Positions 26,922 through 36,295 of a stretch of DNA of 64,000 nt are shown one piece after another. The stretch spans positions 62,247 through 126,246 of the forward strand of contig NVWU01000005.1 of assembly GCA_002733765.1 (NCBI GenBank). Reading direction: 5' to 3'. How positions within the stretch are numbered: the first letter of the stretch is position 1; every line of letters begins with the position of its first letter. The translations under genes were made by a program, and so were the position numbers. The notes under the pieces were generated by a model, which saw nothing but the letters and a program-made list of their open reading frames with translations, was not told the DNA's origin and searched no databases. The DNA comes from Colwellia sp. GTDB lineage: Bacteria > Pseudomonadota > Gammaproteobacteria > Enterobacterales > Alteromonadaceae.

Positions 26922-28955
26922 ATGAAAGCCACTTCACCTTCCTATTTTAAAACTTGTCTCTTCGGCTATTTTGCCTTTTTTAATCTGACAAGTTTTGCTG
27001 AAATTATTAACCAACCAGATGACAATCACCTTGAACATATCGTTGTTTCTGGCACCCGCACACCTAAACTACTATCAAATTCTCCTGTGTCAATTCAAGT
27101 TATTGATCAAGAAACGATTAAAATACTAACACAAGGTACTTTAGCTAACGCGCTTAATTACATTCCAGGTGTGGTGGTTACCCGTAACGTTAAAGGCGGT
27201 TACAACATACAAATGCAAGGTTTTGATGGTGATCATGTACTCGTTTTAATCAATAGCCAACCATTAATATCGCCCGCGGGCTCAGCAGCAGATTTAGACC
27301 AAATAAATGCTAATGAAATTGAACAAATAGAAGTATTACGCGGTGCGGCATCAGTGATGTATGGCAGCTCAGCCATGGGTGGGGTGATTAATATTATCAC
27401 TAAAGATTATGATGAAAACCAAGCTCAAATTAGTACACAAATAGGTCATTACGCTGACGCACTAAGTGATGATCCACTTTCATATACCACCCGAGTTAAC
27501 GCCAGCCTTTCTAAAGGTGATTGGGATTATAAACTAAGCTTGCTACACATTAATGATTCTGGTTTTGATTATGAGCCATCAACCATTAAGCAAGATGCCA
27601 GTGGCATGAAAAAATCGTTCATTAATCTCTCGACAAAAACAGATTCACTTAGCTTCTTTACCAATAATAAAGTAAATACTGAAGTTAAATATCAATATTT
27701 GAATGAAGATAAATCTCGCCCCGTCTCTATTGTACCGGGACAAAACAGTATTATTACTTACGTTTCAAAAGTTGAGCAAAATCAAGTAGATTTCTCATTA
27801 AGTACTGATGCTTTTAATACTGAACAACATGAAAATCAGCAAACTAGTTGGCAATTAAATACCCGCTATATTAATCATCAAGAAACCAGTGGCCAGTCAA
27901 GTAGTATTCGAAATACTGATATTAATCTTGCTGAAATCAATGGCCAATATGTCTCGTCAAGTGACAACTTAGAAATAGTTTCAGGTGGTGTTATCCACTT
28001 TGACAGCTTAGAGCAAATAAAACCAGCAACAAGCTCGATTGAAATTGATGATGAGTCTCGCCAGAATATTGATGCTTTTATTCAAGCTAACTGGATTAAT
28101 CCAAATTATCAAATTTTAGCTGGCCTTCGTACTCAACATGATTCTGATTTTGGTTTTCATTCAGCAGCCAGAGTAAGTACCTTGAACAAGTTTGGTGATA
28201 AGGAAAATAGATGGCAATGGCGAAATGGCATCGGCCAAGGCTATAGAGTACCTAGTTTAAAAGAACGTTTTTATATATTTGATCATAGTAACTTAGGTTA
28301 TATGGTGCTTGGTTCAACTGACCTAAAACCTGAAGAATCAAATACCATCAATACCACCTTAAGCTATAACACTGATGTATTTAAGAATTCAACATTATTT
28401 AATCAAGCTCAATTAAATCTAGAAGTGAATGCTCACTACTCTAAAACTAAAAATTTTATAGAAACGGTTCGTGACCCTGAAAAATCAGCAGAAACACAAC
28501 TCGATATTTCGGTCTATCAAAACGTCGCTCGAGCAACCATTCAAGGGCTAGATTTTAGTATTGATCTTAGCTTTAACGAATGGTCAGGACAAATAAATTA
28601 CAGCTATTTAGATGCAAAAAATGAAGATGGGCAACGCCTTACCGAGCGCCCTTATCATCAACTCAAAACCAATCTCGCTTACCATAATTATGAACATGAA
28701 TTAGATGTTCTATTTTACCTTGTTTATCAATCAAATGAAGCATACAACAGTGATTATGCTCAAGAGCTAAATAACCATTGGTTTAGCGCAAATATCAATA
28801 TAAACCAAAACATAAATGACCAATTTTCATGGAATTTTGGTGTCAGCAATATTTTCAATGAACATAAAGACGTTAATGCCAATAGCCTAAACGCGTTTGA
28901 CTCACGACAAGTATCAAGTCGCAACATAACGTTAGGCATTGCCTACCAGTTTTAA
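26922..28955 (+). CDS. hmuR: TonB-dependent haem receptor, HmuR-like
   Basis: A 677-residue outer membrane receptor: signal peptide (1-26), a TonB-box-like EHIVVSGTR segment, plug domain (about 45-165; PGVVVTRNVKGGYNIQMQG, VLRGAASVMYGSSAMGGVINIIT) and a 22-stranded barrel ending in NITLGIAYQF. Degenerate FRAP and NPNL haem-receptor motifs are visible as YRVPSLKERFY and STDLKPEES. It heads a unit with a HmuY lipoprotein, an ExbB-like protein, DUF2149 and a CobN-like chelatase, which is the composition of the Porphyromonas/Bacteroides hmu locus; haem is therefore the likely substrate. Two Fur boxes lie before it. Confidence 0.88.
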   Translation: MKATSPSYFKTCLFGYFAFFNLTSFAEIINQPDDNHLEHIVVSGTRTPKLLSNSPVSIQVIDQETIKILTQGTLANALNYIPGVVVTRNVKGGYNIQMQGFDGDHVLVLINSQPLISPAGSAADLDQINANEIEQIEVLRGAASVMYGSSAMGGVINIITKDYDENQAQISTQIGHYADALSDDPLSYTTRVNASLSKGDWDYKLSLLHINDSGFDYEPSTIKQDASGMKKSFINLSTKTDSLSFFTNNKVNTEVKYQYLNEDKSRPVSIVPGQNSIITYVSKVEQNQVDFSLSTDAFNTEQHENQQTSWQLNTRYINHQETSGQSSSIRNTDINLAEINGQYVSSSDNLEIVSGGVIHFDSLEQIKPATSSIEIDDESRQNIDAFIQANWINPNYQILAGLRTQHDSDFGFHSAARVSTLNKFGDKENRWQWRNGIGQGYRVPSLKERFYIFDHSNLGYMVLGSTDLKPEESNTINTTLSYNTDVFKNSTLFNQAQLNLEVNAHYSKTKNFIETVRDPEKSAETQLDISVYQNVARATIQGLDFSIDLSFNEWSGQINYSYLDAKNEDGQRLTERPYHQLKTNLAYHNYEHELDVLFYLVYQSNEAYNSDYAQELNNHWFSANININQNINDQFSWNFGVSNIFNEHKDVNANSLNAFDSRQVSSRNITLGIAYQF

Positions 28956-29011
28956 AAATAACTTAAATTAATAACTAACAACTAAAAAACAATAACCTTT
29001 TGGAGAATATA

Positions 29012-30118
29012 ATGAATAACAAATTTACCCTAATTGCCTGCTTATCCGCAGTATTAGGTTTAACGGCTTGTGGTAGCGACTCTGATAGTTTTAAGCCGCC
29101 TACTACAGGTCCTGAAGTAGGCGTAATTCATGGACCCTTTACAACAGGAACCGTGCAAGCACGTACTTTCGCTTATTTCGATGTTGATACTTTATCAATA
29201 GTTGAATTAACTGAAGAGCAAGCCGCTACTGATACGAGTTGGGATATAGCTTTTAAAGGTACAGGTGTATTTTTAAATACTAATGATAGTGATAATGATA
29301 AAGCACCCGTAAGTCTATATTTCACCGGCAATAACAGTGAGTTTTTTGATGCTGAAGGTAATGCGGTAGTTGATACATTCATTAATGCCACCGCTGATGG
29401 TGAACTAGATGATTTTGTTGCTGTAACAAGTGCAGATATTCCAGCTAATGAAGAGTTTTTAACAGATGACACCAAGGGTATTTTAGACGATTTTTACAAC
29501 TATAATGCCACTACACACCAAGTAACTGCGGCAGATGAACACTACTACATTGTTAATTCCGACACTACCTTAACTAAATATAGAATTACTACTTTGACAC
29601 AAGCTGGCTATGGTATGTCTGATTTTACCATTAGCTTTGCCAATCAATTATCCGGTGCTACTGAATTTGACACTATCACTACAGAATTAATGGTTGATGC
29701 GGCAACCGAATGTAGCAGTAATGATGAAATTTATGTCGATTTTGATGTCAATGGTATCGTAACAAGTACTGATGCATGGGACATAAAAATCCCTTGTCTT
29801 GATGATAACACTGGTGCTGATTTCACCTTAACCTTGGCTGATGATGCCACAGCAATACAAGACTTTACTAATAATTACGATGGTATCCCTGTAGAAAGTA
29901 TTTCTTATTATGGCTTTAAAACAGATCAATACACTGTTTTAGCTTTTAAAAATCATGCTTGGTACAAATATAGCCTTGAAGGCAACCATAAAATTTGGTC
30001 TCAATATGGCGTTTATTTAGTTAAAAATGCTAATGGTGTTTTTAAACTACAAATCACCAGTTATTACGATACTGACGGAAATTCAGGTAATTACTCATTC
30101 CGTGTTGAAGCACTTTAA
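29012..30118 (+). CDS. hmuY: HmuY-family haem-binding lipoprotein
   Basis: A 368-residue lipoprotein (signal peptide, lipobox LTACG, C17 or so) of the HmuY family. The characteristic SWDIAFKGTGVFLNT strand and repeats of the same type (DAWDIKIPCLDD) are seen, with the all-beta character and final NYSFRVEAL. HmuY takes haem from host or environmental haemoproteins and hands it to HmuR at the cell surface. It is longer than Porphyromonas HmuY (about 216), apparently by a duplicated half. Start: TGGAG lies 6 bases before the ATG at 29012; an upstream in-frame TTG precedes that site. A strong terminator follows, partly uncoupling it from the inner membrane genes. Confidence 0.87.
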   Translation: MNNKFTLIACLSAVLGLTACGSDSDSFKPPTTGPEVGVIHGPFTTGTVQARTFAYFDVDTLSIVELTEEQAATDTSWDIAFKGTGVFLNTNDSDNDKAPVSLYFTGNNSEFFDAEGNAVVDTFINATADGELDDFVAVTSADIPANEEFLTDDTKGILDDFYNYNATTHQVTAADEHYYIVNSDTTLTKYRITTLTQAGYGMSDFTISFANQLSGATEFDTITTELMVDAATECSSNDEIYVDFDVNGIVTSTDAWDIKIPCLDDNTGADFTLTLADDATAIQDFTNNYDGIPVESISYYGFKTDQYTVLAFKNHAWYKYSLEGNHKIWSQYGVYLVKNANGVFKLQITSYYDTDGNSGNYSFRVEAL

Positions 30119-30147
30119 TTTTGCTTAACCAATAATTATCACCCCGA

Positions 30148-30180
30148 AAGTTACTTGAGTCCTATGCACTCAAGTAACTT
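30148..30180 (+). terminator. Intra-operon terminator between hmuY and hmuU
   Basis: A perfect 13-bp stem (30148-30160 with 30168-30180) with a 7-base loop and a following T-rich tail. It lies 30 bases after the hmuY stop. With hmuU starting 32 bases later and no second Fur box seen, it probably attenuates rather than ends transcription, giving more receptor and hemophore than chelatase. Confidence 0.88.
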
Positions 30181-30211
30181 TTTATTTTATCTTTTTATTT
30201 AAGAGCATTTT

Positions 30212-30808
30212 ATGATCAGCACCATCGAACAACTTATGTACCAATTGTCAGACTTTTTTATGGCACCGGTACTATTACTCATCAGTGGATTATTTATTTA
30301 TGCTTTGTTTGCCAGTGGACAATTTTTTGCCCAAAGCATACAGCGTCGAACAAACAAAACACATTTTCAGCAATTACTGTTAAGTAAACTTGGTGAAAAT
30401 AAGCAGTTAACCTTAGCTGGTTACACTTTATCTCAACTTGCCAATAAACAACCAAATATCAGCAAAGATCAACTTGATGTTGCCGCACTTTGCAACCTTG
30501 AAGGCGTAAGAAATGTCAGCCGCTTGGCACCTATGTTAGGCCTAATAGCGACAATGGTACCTATGGGGCCAGCATTAAAAAGCCTTGCTGACGGTAATAT
30601 TCAAGGTATTAGTGAAAATCTTATCGTCGCTTTTTCATCCGTTATTTTTGGTTTAGTTATTGCCTCAATTACGTTTTGGATAGCCTCAGTAAAAAAACGT
30701 TGGTTAGCCGAAGAGTTAGTGGCACTTACACCTTTATTACAACATGTCCCCATAACACAAATTATTCAACCAACTGAATTAAAGGAGCAAAAACATGCGG
30801 CTGCTTGA
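30212..30808 (+). CDS. hmuU: MotA/TolQ/ExbB proton-channel family protein, HmuU-like
   Basis: A 198-residue inner membrane protein with helices at about 17-38, 98-120 and 140-165. The ExbB/TolQ/MotA signature is visible in VSRLAPMLGLIATMVPMGPAL and the third helix AFSSVIFGLVIASITFWIA. Such proteins form pentameric proton-driven channels that power TonB or a dedicated partner. It is followed without gap by the DUF2149 gene, which has one membrane helix like ExbD/TolR. Together with the CobN-like protein this matches the HmuU position in Bacteroidetes hmu loci. Its last codons overlap the next start. Confidence 0.87.
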   Translation: MISTIEQLMYQLSDFFMAPVLLLISGLFIYALFASGQFFAQSIQRRTNKTHFQQLLLSKLGENKQLTLAGYTLSQLANKQPNISKDQLDVAALCNLEGVRNVSRLAPMLGLIATMVPMGPALKSLADGNIQGISENLIVAFSSVIFGLVIASITFWIASVKKRWLAEELVALTPLLQHVPITQIIQPTELKEQKHAAA

Positions 30809-31100
30809 TGAAGATGAAAGTATGAATCCTGCCTTATCAGTGGTCAACTTAGTTGACGTGTTTTTAGTACTAATTGCAGCTTTATTAATAGCCATTGCAC
30901 AAAACCCATTAAATCCTTTTTTAGCTGAAGACGTTACCGTGATCAAAAATGCCGGTAAAGAAAACATGGAAATTATTGTCAAAAAAGGTAACAAAATAGA
31001 ATCCTTTAAAAGCCAAGGAAAAACCGGCGCAGGCACAGGAAAAAAAGCAGGTACAGCATACGAAATGGCTGATGGTTCAATTATTTACGTCGCCGAATAA
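30795..31100 (+). CDS. hmuV: DUF2149 protein, HmuV-like
   Basis: A 101-residue protein with a short cytoplasmic start (MRLLDEDESMNPALS, the family hallmark), one membrane helix (about 18-38, LVDVFLVLIAALLIAI), and a periplasmic Gly/Lys-rich tail. DUF2149 proteins accompany MotA/TolQ/ExbB-like proteins and CobN-like chelatases; by topology they resemble ExbD/TolR. The ATG overlaps the last 14 bases of hmuU and has AAGGAG in front, so translation is coupled. It probably completes an energising complex for HmuS or HmuR; the mechanism is not established. Confidence 0.87.
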   Translation: MRLLDEDESMNPALSVVNLVDVFLVLIAALLIAIAQNPLNPFLAEDVTVIKNAGKENMEIIVKKGNKIESFKSQGKTGAGTGKKAGTAYEMADGSIIYVAE

Positions 31101-31155
31101 ATACGTAACCTAGCGACAAAACACCTTAAAAAATGAATAACATTAGAGCGAAAAA

Positions 31156-34100
31156 ATGAAATTAAAGCGTCCTACACTCCGCTTATTACCATTACTTATC
31201 GTAGTAATAAGCTTATTAACTAGCTACTTTACCGTTGCCAATGAAGCACTAACAACAAAATTACTGTTTGTCGGCTCCGCACACTCCAATAAAGCAAAAG
31301 TTACTTTATTAAAAGAAATTGCTAATAAAAACCAACAAAAAAACTGGCAAATTACTTATAAATCAGCACGTAGTTTAAAAGATCTTCAACAAGCACAAAC
31401 GTTATTTAGTCAACAAGACATTATTGTCTTTGATGCGGTATCAGCCAACGAATCAGCAAAAACTTTTGATAAATATGTATCATTACTTAATAAGACAGAT
31501 AGCAATAATAAAACAAAATTTATCAGTTTAAATTGGCTAGACAATCCAAAATCACATCAAGGTTTTACCCCAAAACAACTACAAACATTAACTGATTATT
31601 GGCAAAATGCCGGACGAAAAAACTTAGCTAACTTACTAAGGTTTCTATCGGTAAATATATTAAAACAAAATAATAAACTAACAGTTTCCGCACCCATTAT
31701 TTTTCCGATGCAGGGTATTTATCATCCGAACCAACCAAATTTAATCAGCAACAGTTTAAACGCTTACCAAGCATGGTCAGCGCCGAAAAAAGACCAACCG
31801 AGAATAGCAATATTATTACAAAGAGCATTAATTGAAAGTGAGCAAACTCAGCTAATTGATGCCACCATTCAACAGTTAGAAGAACAAGGTATTTATGTGG
31901 TGCCATTTTTCTTTGAACTTAGTCAAGTTAATGGCGATTATCGTCATTTATTGCTGTTAGCAGATGAGTTAGCCAATAAGGTAGAAAAAACGAGCCAAAT
32001 TGACTTAATTATTAGCTTTAGAAATATCCATTGGGCTAATAAACGTAAAATAGAATTTGAACAGTTTGGTGTACCTGTTATACAGGCAATGACCTATTAC
32101 TCTGGCGATCAAAAAGCTTGGGAAGCAGACAAACAAGGGGTGTCAGCCGGTATGATGTCCTTTACTTTAGTACTGCCTGAAAGCGCTGGCGTGGTTGATC
32201 CTATGGTAGTCGCGGCTATGGACATGAAAAGTCAAACCACTCAAATTATTGATTATCAGCTTGAACATTTAGTTAATAAAGCGGTAAACCTAGTTAAGCT
32301 TAAATACAAAGCTAACAAAGAGAAAAAACTAACGGTATTTATTTGGGGTGATCAAGATGTTGGTGCCTCATTTATGAATATTCCCGCAAGTTTAACGGCC
32401 ATTAGCCAACATTTAGCAAGTAAAGGCTATCAAACAAACCAGCGCGATCAAGACTATTTAACTGATAATGTGAAGCGCATTTTAGATCCCTTCTACCGCG
32501 ACTATCAATTATCTCAATTACTAGACGATGATTTAGCTGAACTCATGCCAATGACAAGTTATTTAACTTGGTTTAATAACTTACCCACGCACGTAACCGA
32601 GCCAATTAACCAGTATTGGGGCGATCCAAAAGATCACTTTATGGCCGTTGAACGCGATGGCGAGCATTATTTCATTTTACCGCGCATGCGCGATGGTAAT
32701 GTATTAATAATGCGTCAACCACCACGTACCGACAAAAAAAATGATGAGGATGCGGTATATCACCAAGGCATAGTACCGATGAATCACTTCTATTTAGCTG
32801 CCTATTTTTACGCCCGCGAATATTGGCAAAGTGATGCGATTGTGCATCTAGGTACGCACGGCTCACAAGAATATTTAGGAGGTAAAGAACGTGGTTTATC
32901 TATTTATGACCAAGGTAATTTAGCTGTTTGGGATACTCCAGTAGTTTATCCTTTTATTGTTGACGATGTTGGTGAAGCTATGCAAACCAAGCGTCGCGGT
33001 AGAGCTACTGTTATTTCTCACATGACACCACCATTTGCAGCGGCAGGCTTACATGGTGACATGAGCCACTTACATGAATTAATGCATCAATATAAGTCAT
33101 TAGATCAAGGTGGTGTAAAACAAAAAACGGCGCAGCAAATTGTTGAGTTATGTTTTAGCACCAATATTTGTAAAGACATCGCATGGCAACAAACTGAAAT
33201 AGATAAAAATTATGATGGCTTTTTTGATGACTTACACCTTCATATGGAGTCGCTCGCAACAGCTAATCAACCCTTAGGCCTACATACCTTTGGCGAACTT
33301 GCTGAACAAGAGTTATTAATATCGACTTTAATTCAAATGTTAGGTAATGATTTTACTAAACTAGCCAGTAAGTTTGAGCATGAATATTATCCATCATCAG
33401 CAGAAGCTGTTGACTTAGATAATAGTGACCATAGCCATAGCTACCATAACAGTGAGAGTAAAAATGGCGTTGATACTAACAATGACCACACTGACCACAC
33501 TGAACAAGGTAAGCAACTTGAAGGAGAAATTGACCAATTAGCCGGCTTTAAATTTGTTAAAAACTATATTGTCATGCCTGATAAAAAACCGAGTAAAGAA
33601 GCTAATAACGAACTGCCTGTTGCCGTTGATGATTTAGACGAAGCATTAAAAGCATTAGTTGCTCGTGGTAAAACCTTATACCAAGCAATGACCGGCATTC
33701 ATGAATTAGAAGCAATGACCGATTTCTTATCTAACAAATACATCCCCGTTAAAACTGGTGGCGATCCAATACGCCACCCTGAATCGCTAGCTACGGGGTA
33801 CAACTTGTATGGTTTCGACCCATCAAAAGTTCCCACCAAAGCAGCGTTTGAGCAAGGTAAAGAACTTGTTGATCAAATGATTCATAACTACCAGAAAAAA
33901 AATGGCAAGTTGCCTGACAAAATGGCTTTTTCATTGTGGTCAATTGAAACCATGCGTCACTATGGTGTGTTAGAATCACAAGTATTATACGCCATGGGCG
34001 TTATACCAAAGTGGAGTAAAGGTGGCCGAGTAATTGGCACTGAAGTTATTCCTTACAATGAACTAAAACGGCCACGTATTGACGTTGTATTGTCAGCTAC

Positions 34101-35355
34101 GGGTTTATACCGCGATGCATTCCCCAGTGTAATACAAATGCTCGCCAAAGCAGTAGAACAAGTCGCCGAACTTAAAAGTGATAGCGGCTCAATGTGGAAA
34201 AACCATGTCGCGTTAAACAGCCAACGTATTCAGGCTGAATTAACCGAGCAAGGTATTGAAGTGGATGAAGCTCAATATTTGTCAACTATTCGCATGTTTT
34301 CTAACGCATCGGGTGATTATGGTTCAGGTGTTGATGGCCCTGCTTGGGCAAGTGATACTTGGGAAACCGATAAGAAAATTTCTGATAATTATTTAGGAAA
34401 AATGGGCTTCTTCTTTGGTAGCGACAGTTCACGTTGGGGCGAAAAAGCTAAAAACGCCCAAGGCCAAGACATCCAGTTATATGCAAAACAATTATCAGGG
34501 ACTGATATTGCCCTACTCTCTCGTTCATCCAATTTATTTGGCATGTTAAGCTCTGACGATCCTTTTGAATACTTTGGCGGTATTAGCTTAGCAGTACGTA
34601 ATATTGATGGCAAAAGCCCTGATATGGTGATTTCAAATTTACGTAATGCGACTAATCCTAAAGCAGAAGATGCCGCATTATTTATGGCAAAAGAGTTAAG
34701 AACCCGTATGTTTCATCCTCGCTGGATCAAAGCAATGCAAAAAGAAGGTTATTCAGGTGCGGTATCGTTAGCCTCAAAAATGGATAACTTTTTTGGTTGG
34801 CAAGTGGTTGATCCTAATTTAGTACGTAATGATCAATGGGATGAATTTTTTGATATTTACGTCAATGATAAGCTAAATATTGGGCTCGATGAATGGTTTG
34901 AAAAAACTAATCCGGCATCACTTGCTAGAATGATGGCAAGAATGTTAGAAGCTGAGCGTAAAGACTATTGGCAAGCTGATCCTGAGCGTTTACAACAGTT
35001 GGTTGAACAATACATGCAAATGGTTAATCAATACGACTTAATTATTTTAAACGACGCACTACGTGAAAATGTCAACCAACTAGCAACAGGGTTTGGTTTA
35101 ACCGCCGTTCTTGAACAACCAACAATGAAAGACATCGCCAAACAAGTAGCGGAACAAAATATAAAAAATAAACAAGCAATGAAAGCTCAACAACAAACTC
35201 AAAATGAGCAAGTTGAAGGACAAAAGCTTGAAAAACAAAGCCAGCAACAAGAAGCTGAGCCTAATGACTTTATTTGGCAGGCTTTATTTACTATGTTATT
35301 CATCATCGGATTAGGTGGTTTACATCAGCATTTTCGAAGCAAACGTAGCGAATAA
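31156..35355 (+). CDS. hmuS: CobN-like membrane chelatase, HmuS-like haem dechelatase
   Basis: A 1399-residue protein of the CobN/BchH large-subunit family. It has an N-terminal signal or anchor helix (about 8-27) and a C-terminal membrane helix (about 1372-1390), so the body probably faces the periplasm, unlike cytosolic CobN. The chelatase signature AIVHLGTHGSQEYLGGKE (H564, H568) is clear, followed by KRGRATVISHMTPP and later PRIDVVLSATGLYRDAFP and GDYGSGVDGPAW. Residues about 743-790 hold an Asp/His-rich insertion. No cobalamin genes or CobS/CobT ATPases are near; the hmu neighbours indicate iron removal from haem, reported for Bacteroides HmuS. A terminator follows. Confidence 0.88.
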   Translation: MKLKRPTLRLLPLLIVVISLLTSYFTVANEALTTKLLFVGSAHSNKAKVTLLKEIANKNQQKNWQITYKSARSLKDLQQAQTLFSQQDIIVFDAVSANESAKTFDKYVSLLNKTDSNNKTKFISLNWLDNPKSHQGFTPKQLQTLTDYWQNAGRKNLANLLRFLSVNILKQNNKLTVSAPIIFPMQGIYHPNQPNLISNSLNAYQAWSAPKKDQPRIAILLQRALIESEQTQLIDATIQQLEEQGIYVVPFFFELSQVNGDYRHLLLLADELANKVEKTSQIDLIISFRNIHWANKRKIEFEQFGVPVIQAMTYYSGDQKAWEADKQGVSAGMMSFTLVLPESAGVVDPMVVAAMDMKSQTTQIIDYQLEHLVNKAVNLVKLKYKANKEKKLTVFIWGDQDVGASFMNIPASLTAISQHLASKGYQTNQRDQDYLTDNVKRILDPFYRDYQLSQLLDDDLAELMPMTSYLTWFNNLPTHVTEPINQYWGDPKDHFMAVERDGEHYFILPRMRDGNVLIMRQPPRTDKKNDEDAVYHQGIVPMNHFYLAAYFYAREYWQSDAIVHLGTHGSQEYLGGKERGLSIYDQGNLAVWDTPVVYPFIVDDVGEAMQTKRRGRATVISHMTPPFAAAGLHGDMSHLHELMHQYKSLDQGGVKQKTAQQIVELCFSTNICKDIAWQQTEIDKNYDGFFDDLHLHMESLATANQPLGLHTFGELAEQELLISTLIQMLGNDFTKLASKFEHEYYPSSAEAVDLDNSDHSHSYHNSESKNGVDTNNDHTDHTEQGKQLEGEIDQLAGFKFVKNYIVMPDKKPSKEANNELPVAVDDLDEALKALVARGKTLYQAMTGIHELEAMTDFLSNKYIPVKTGGDPIRHPESLATGYNLYGFDPSKVPTKAAFEQGKELVDQMIHNYQKKNGKLPDKMAFSLWSIETMRHYGVLESQVLYAMGVIPKWSKGGRVIGTEVIPYNELKRPRIDVVLSATGLYRDAFPSVIQMLAKAVEQVAELKSDSGSMWKNHVALNSQRIQAELTEQGIEVDEAQYLSTIRMFSNASGDYGSGVDGPAWASDTWETDKKISDNYLGKMGFFFGSDSSRWGEKAKNAQGQDIQLYAKQLSGTDIALLSRSSNLFGMLSSDDPFEYFGGISLAVRNIDGKSPDMVISNLRNATNPKAEDAALFMAKELRTRMFHPRWIKAMQKEGYSGAVSLASKMDNFFGWQVVDPNLVRNDQWDEFFDIYVNDKLNIGLDEWFEKTNPASLARMMARMLEAERKDYWQADPERLQQLVEQYMQMVNQYDLIILNDALRENVNQLATGFGLTAVLEQPTMKDIAKQVAEQNIKNKQAMKAQQQTQNEQVEGQKLEKQSQQQEAEPNDFIWQALFTMLFIIGLGGLHQHFRSKRSE

Positions 35356-35395
35356 GTAAGACTATTTCTTATTGTTAATATTTATAAATGATAAT

Positions 35396-35428
35396 AAATA
35401 CAAGGCGGAATACATGCGCCTTGTATTT
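35396..35428. terminator. Bidirectional terminator between hmuS and the Crp/Fnr gene
   Basis: A perfect 12-bp stem (35396-35407 with 35417-35428) with a 9-base loop and A/T runs on both sides. It lies 40 bases after the hmuS stop and 64 bases before the end of the convergent regulator gene, so it can serve both. Confidence 0.85.
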
Positions 35429-35492
35429 AAGGCAACTTTAACAAGCTATTAGATACCTTAAAAAATTGATAGAGCTAATATTTTAGTTCTAG

Positions 35493-36185
35493 TTAATGGC
35501 ACTCTTCAAAAATGCTAGGCACTAAATCAACCTCACGGCATAAACCATTAAAGTCAGGAACAGTAATACAAGTACCCGACTCAGTTATTAAGCCATTAAA
35601 CTTTAGCTTGTGAAATAAGCGAGATAATGTTTCTGGTGTGATGCCTAGCTGGGTTGCCAATACTTTTTTAGTACTAGGTAAAAAAAATTTATTATTAACC
35701 TGTTTTTGCTTTCGATATATCTCAGCAAAATACATCACTAAACGCTGATTAGCATTCACTTGCGTAAGCATATCTAGTGAATTCATTAATTGCCCCACTC
35801 TATTACTCATAAAGCCAATAACCTTTATAGCAAGTGCGTTATCTGATTTAAACAAATCGTTCAAACTTTTATAGCTATAACAAGTTAATGTCGTATTTTG
35901 TTCTACCTTTGCACTCATTGGGTACTCTCTAGGTGTCATAAAAATAGCCATTTCTGCAATAACACCGCCACTTAAAAAAACTTTAAACACTTTTTGTTCG
36001 CCATTAGGCATTAATCGATAAAGCGTAACCTTACCTCGACTAACCAAATAAATATTATCAGCACGATCACCTTTTTCAAAGAGGTACTCGCCTGTTTTTC
36101 TGGTGATTTGTTTACTTTTCGCTTCAAGGGTATCTTTCTGCTTTTTATTTAAAAGCTGCAATAAATTCAGTTGGGCAGCTGACAT
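35493..36185 (-). CDS. Crp/Fnr-family transcription regulator
   Basis: A 230-residue regulator with a cyclic-nucleotide-binding-like beta roll (about 20-125; EKGDRADNIYLVSRGKVTLYR, GGVIAEMAIFM), a dimer helix (140-165) and a winged HTH (about 165-225; VLATQLGITPETLSRLFHKL). The N-terminus lacks the cysteine cluster of FNR, and the cAMP-contact residues of CRP are not kept, so it is closer to the Dnr/NnrR-like branch, in which haem or NO is sensed; this is tentative. It ends CREVDLVPSIFEECH, with two cysteines and a histidine. It lies between two Fur-controlled loci and is divergent from the ABC importer by about 110 bases, so it may regulate one of them. Confidence 0.85.
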   Translation of the reverse strand: MSAAQLNLLQLLNKKQKDTLEAKSKQITRKTGEYLFEKGDRADNIYLVSRGKVTLYRLMPNGEQKVFKVFLSGGVIAEMAIFMTPREYPMSAKVEQNTTLTCYSYKSLNDLFKSDNALAIKVIGFMSNRVGQLMNSLDMLTQVNANQRLVMYFAEIYRKQKQVNNKFFLPSTKKVLATQLGITPETLSRLFHKLKFNGLITESGTCITVPDFNGLCREVDLVPSIFEECH

Positions 36186-36266
36186 TAATGTTTCCTCAAG
36201 TCGTTATTAATTATAAACAGCCTTGATAATTATCAAGTGTAAGATTACTAAAGTTGTATTATTATA

Positions 36267-36285
36267 AATGCAAATCATTCTCACT
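36267..36285. promoter_or_regulatory. Fur box C upstream of the ABC importer operon
   Basis: The site AATGCAAATcATTCTCACT fits the Fur consensus in 15 of 18 defined positions by eye. It lies 11 bases before the ATG of the substrate-binding protein gene and about 80 bases before the divergent Crp/Fnr gene, so iron status would control the importer and possibly the regulator. Confidence 0.72.
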
Positions 36286-36295
36286 TGCAACAACG

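Noticed and set aside
31156-35355. Reading the CobN-like gene as a cobalamin cobaltochelatase
   Set aside because: No other cobalamin genes or CobS/CobT are near, the protein has signal and membrane anchors, and the neighbours are the HmuR/HmuY/HmuU/HmuV set.
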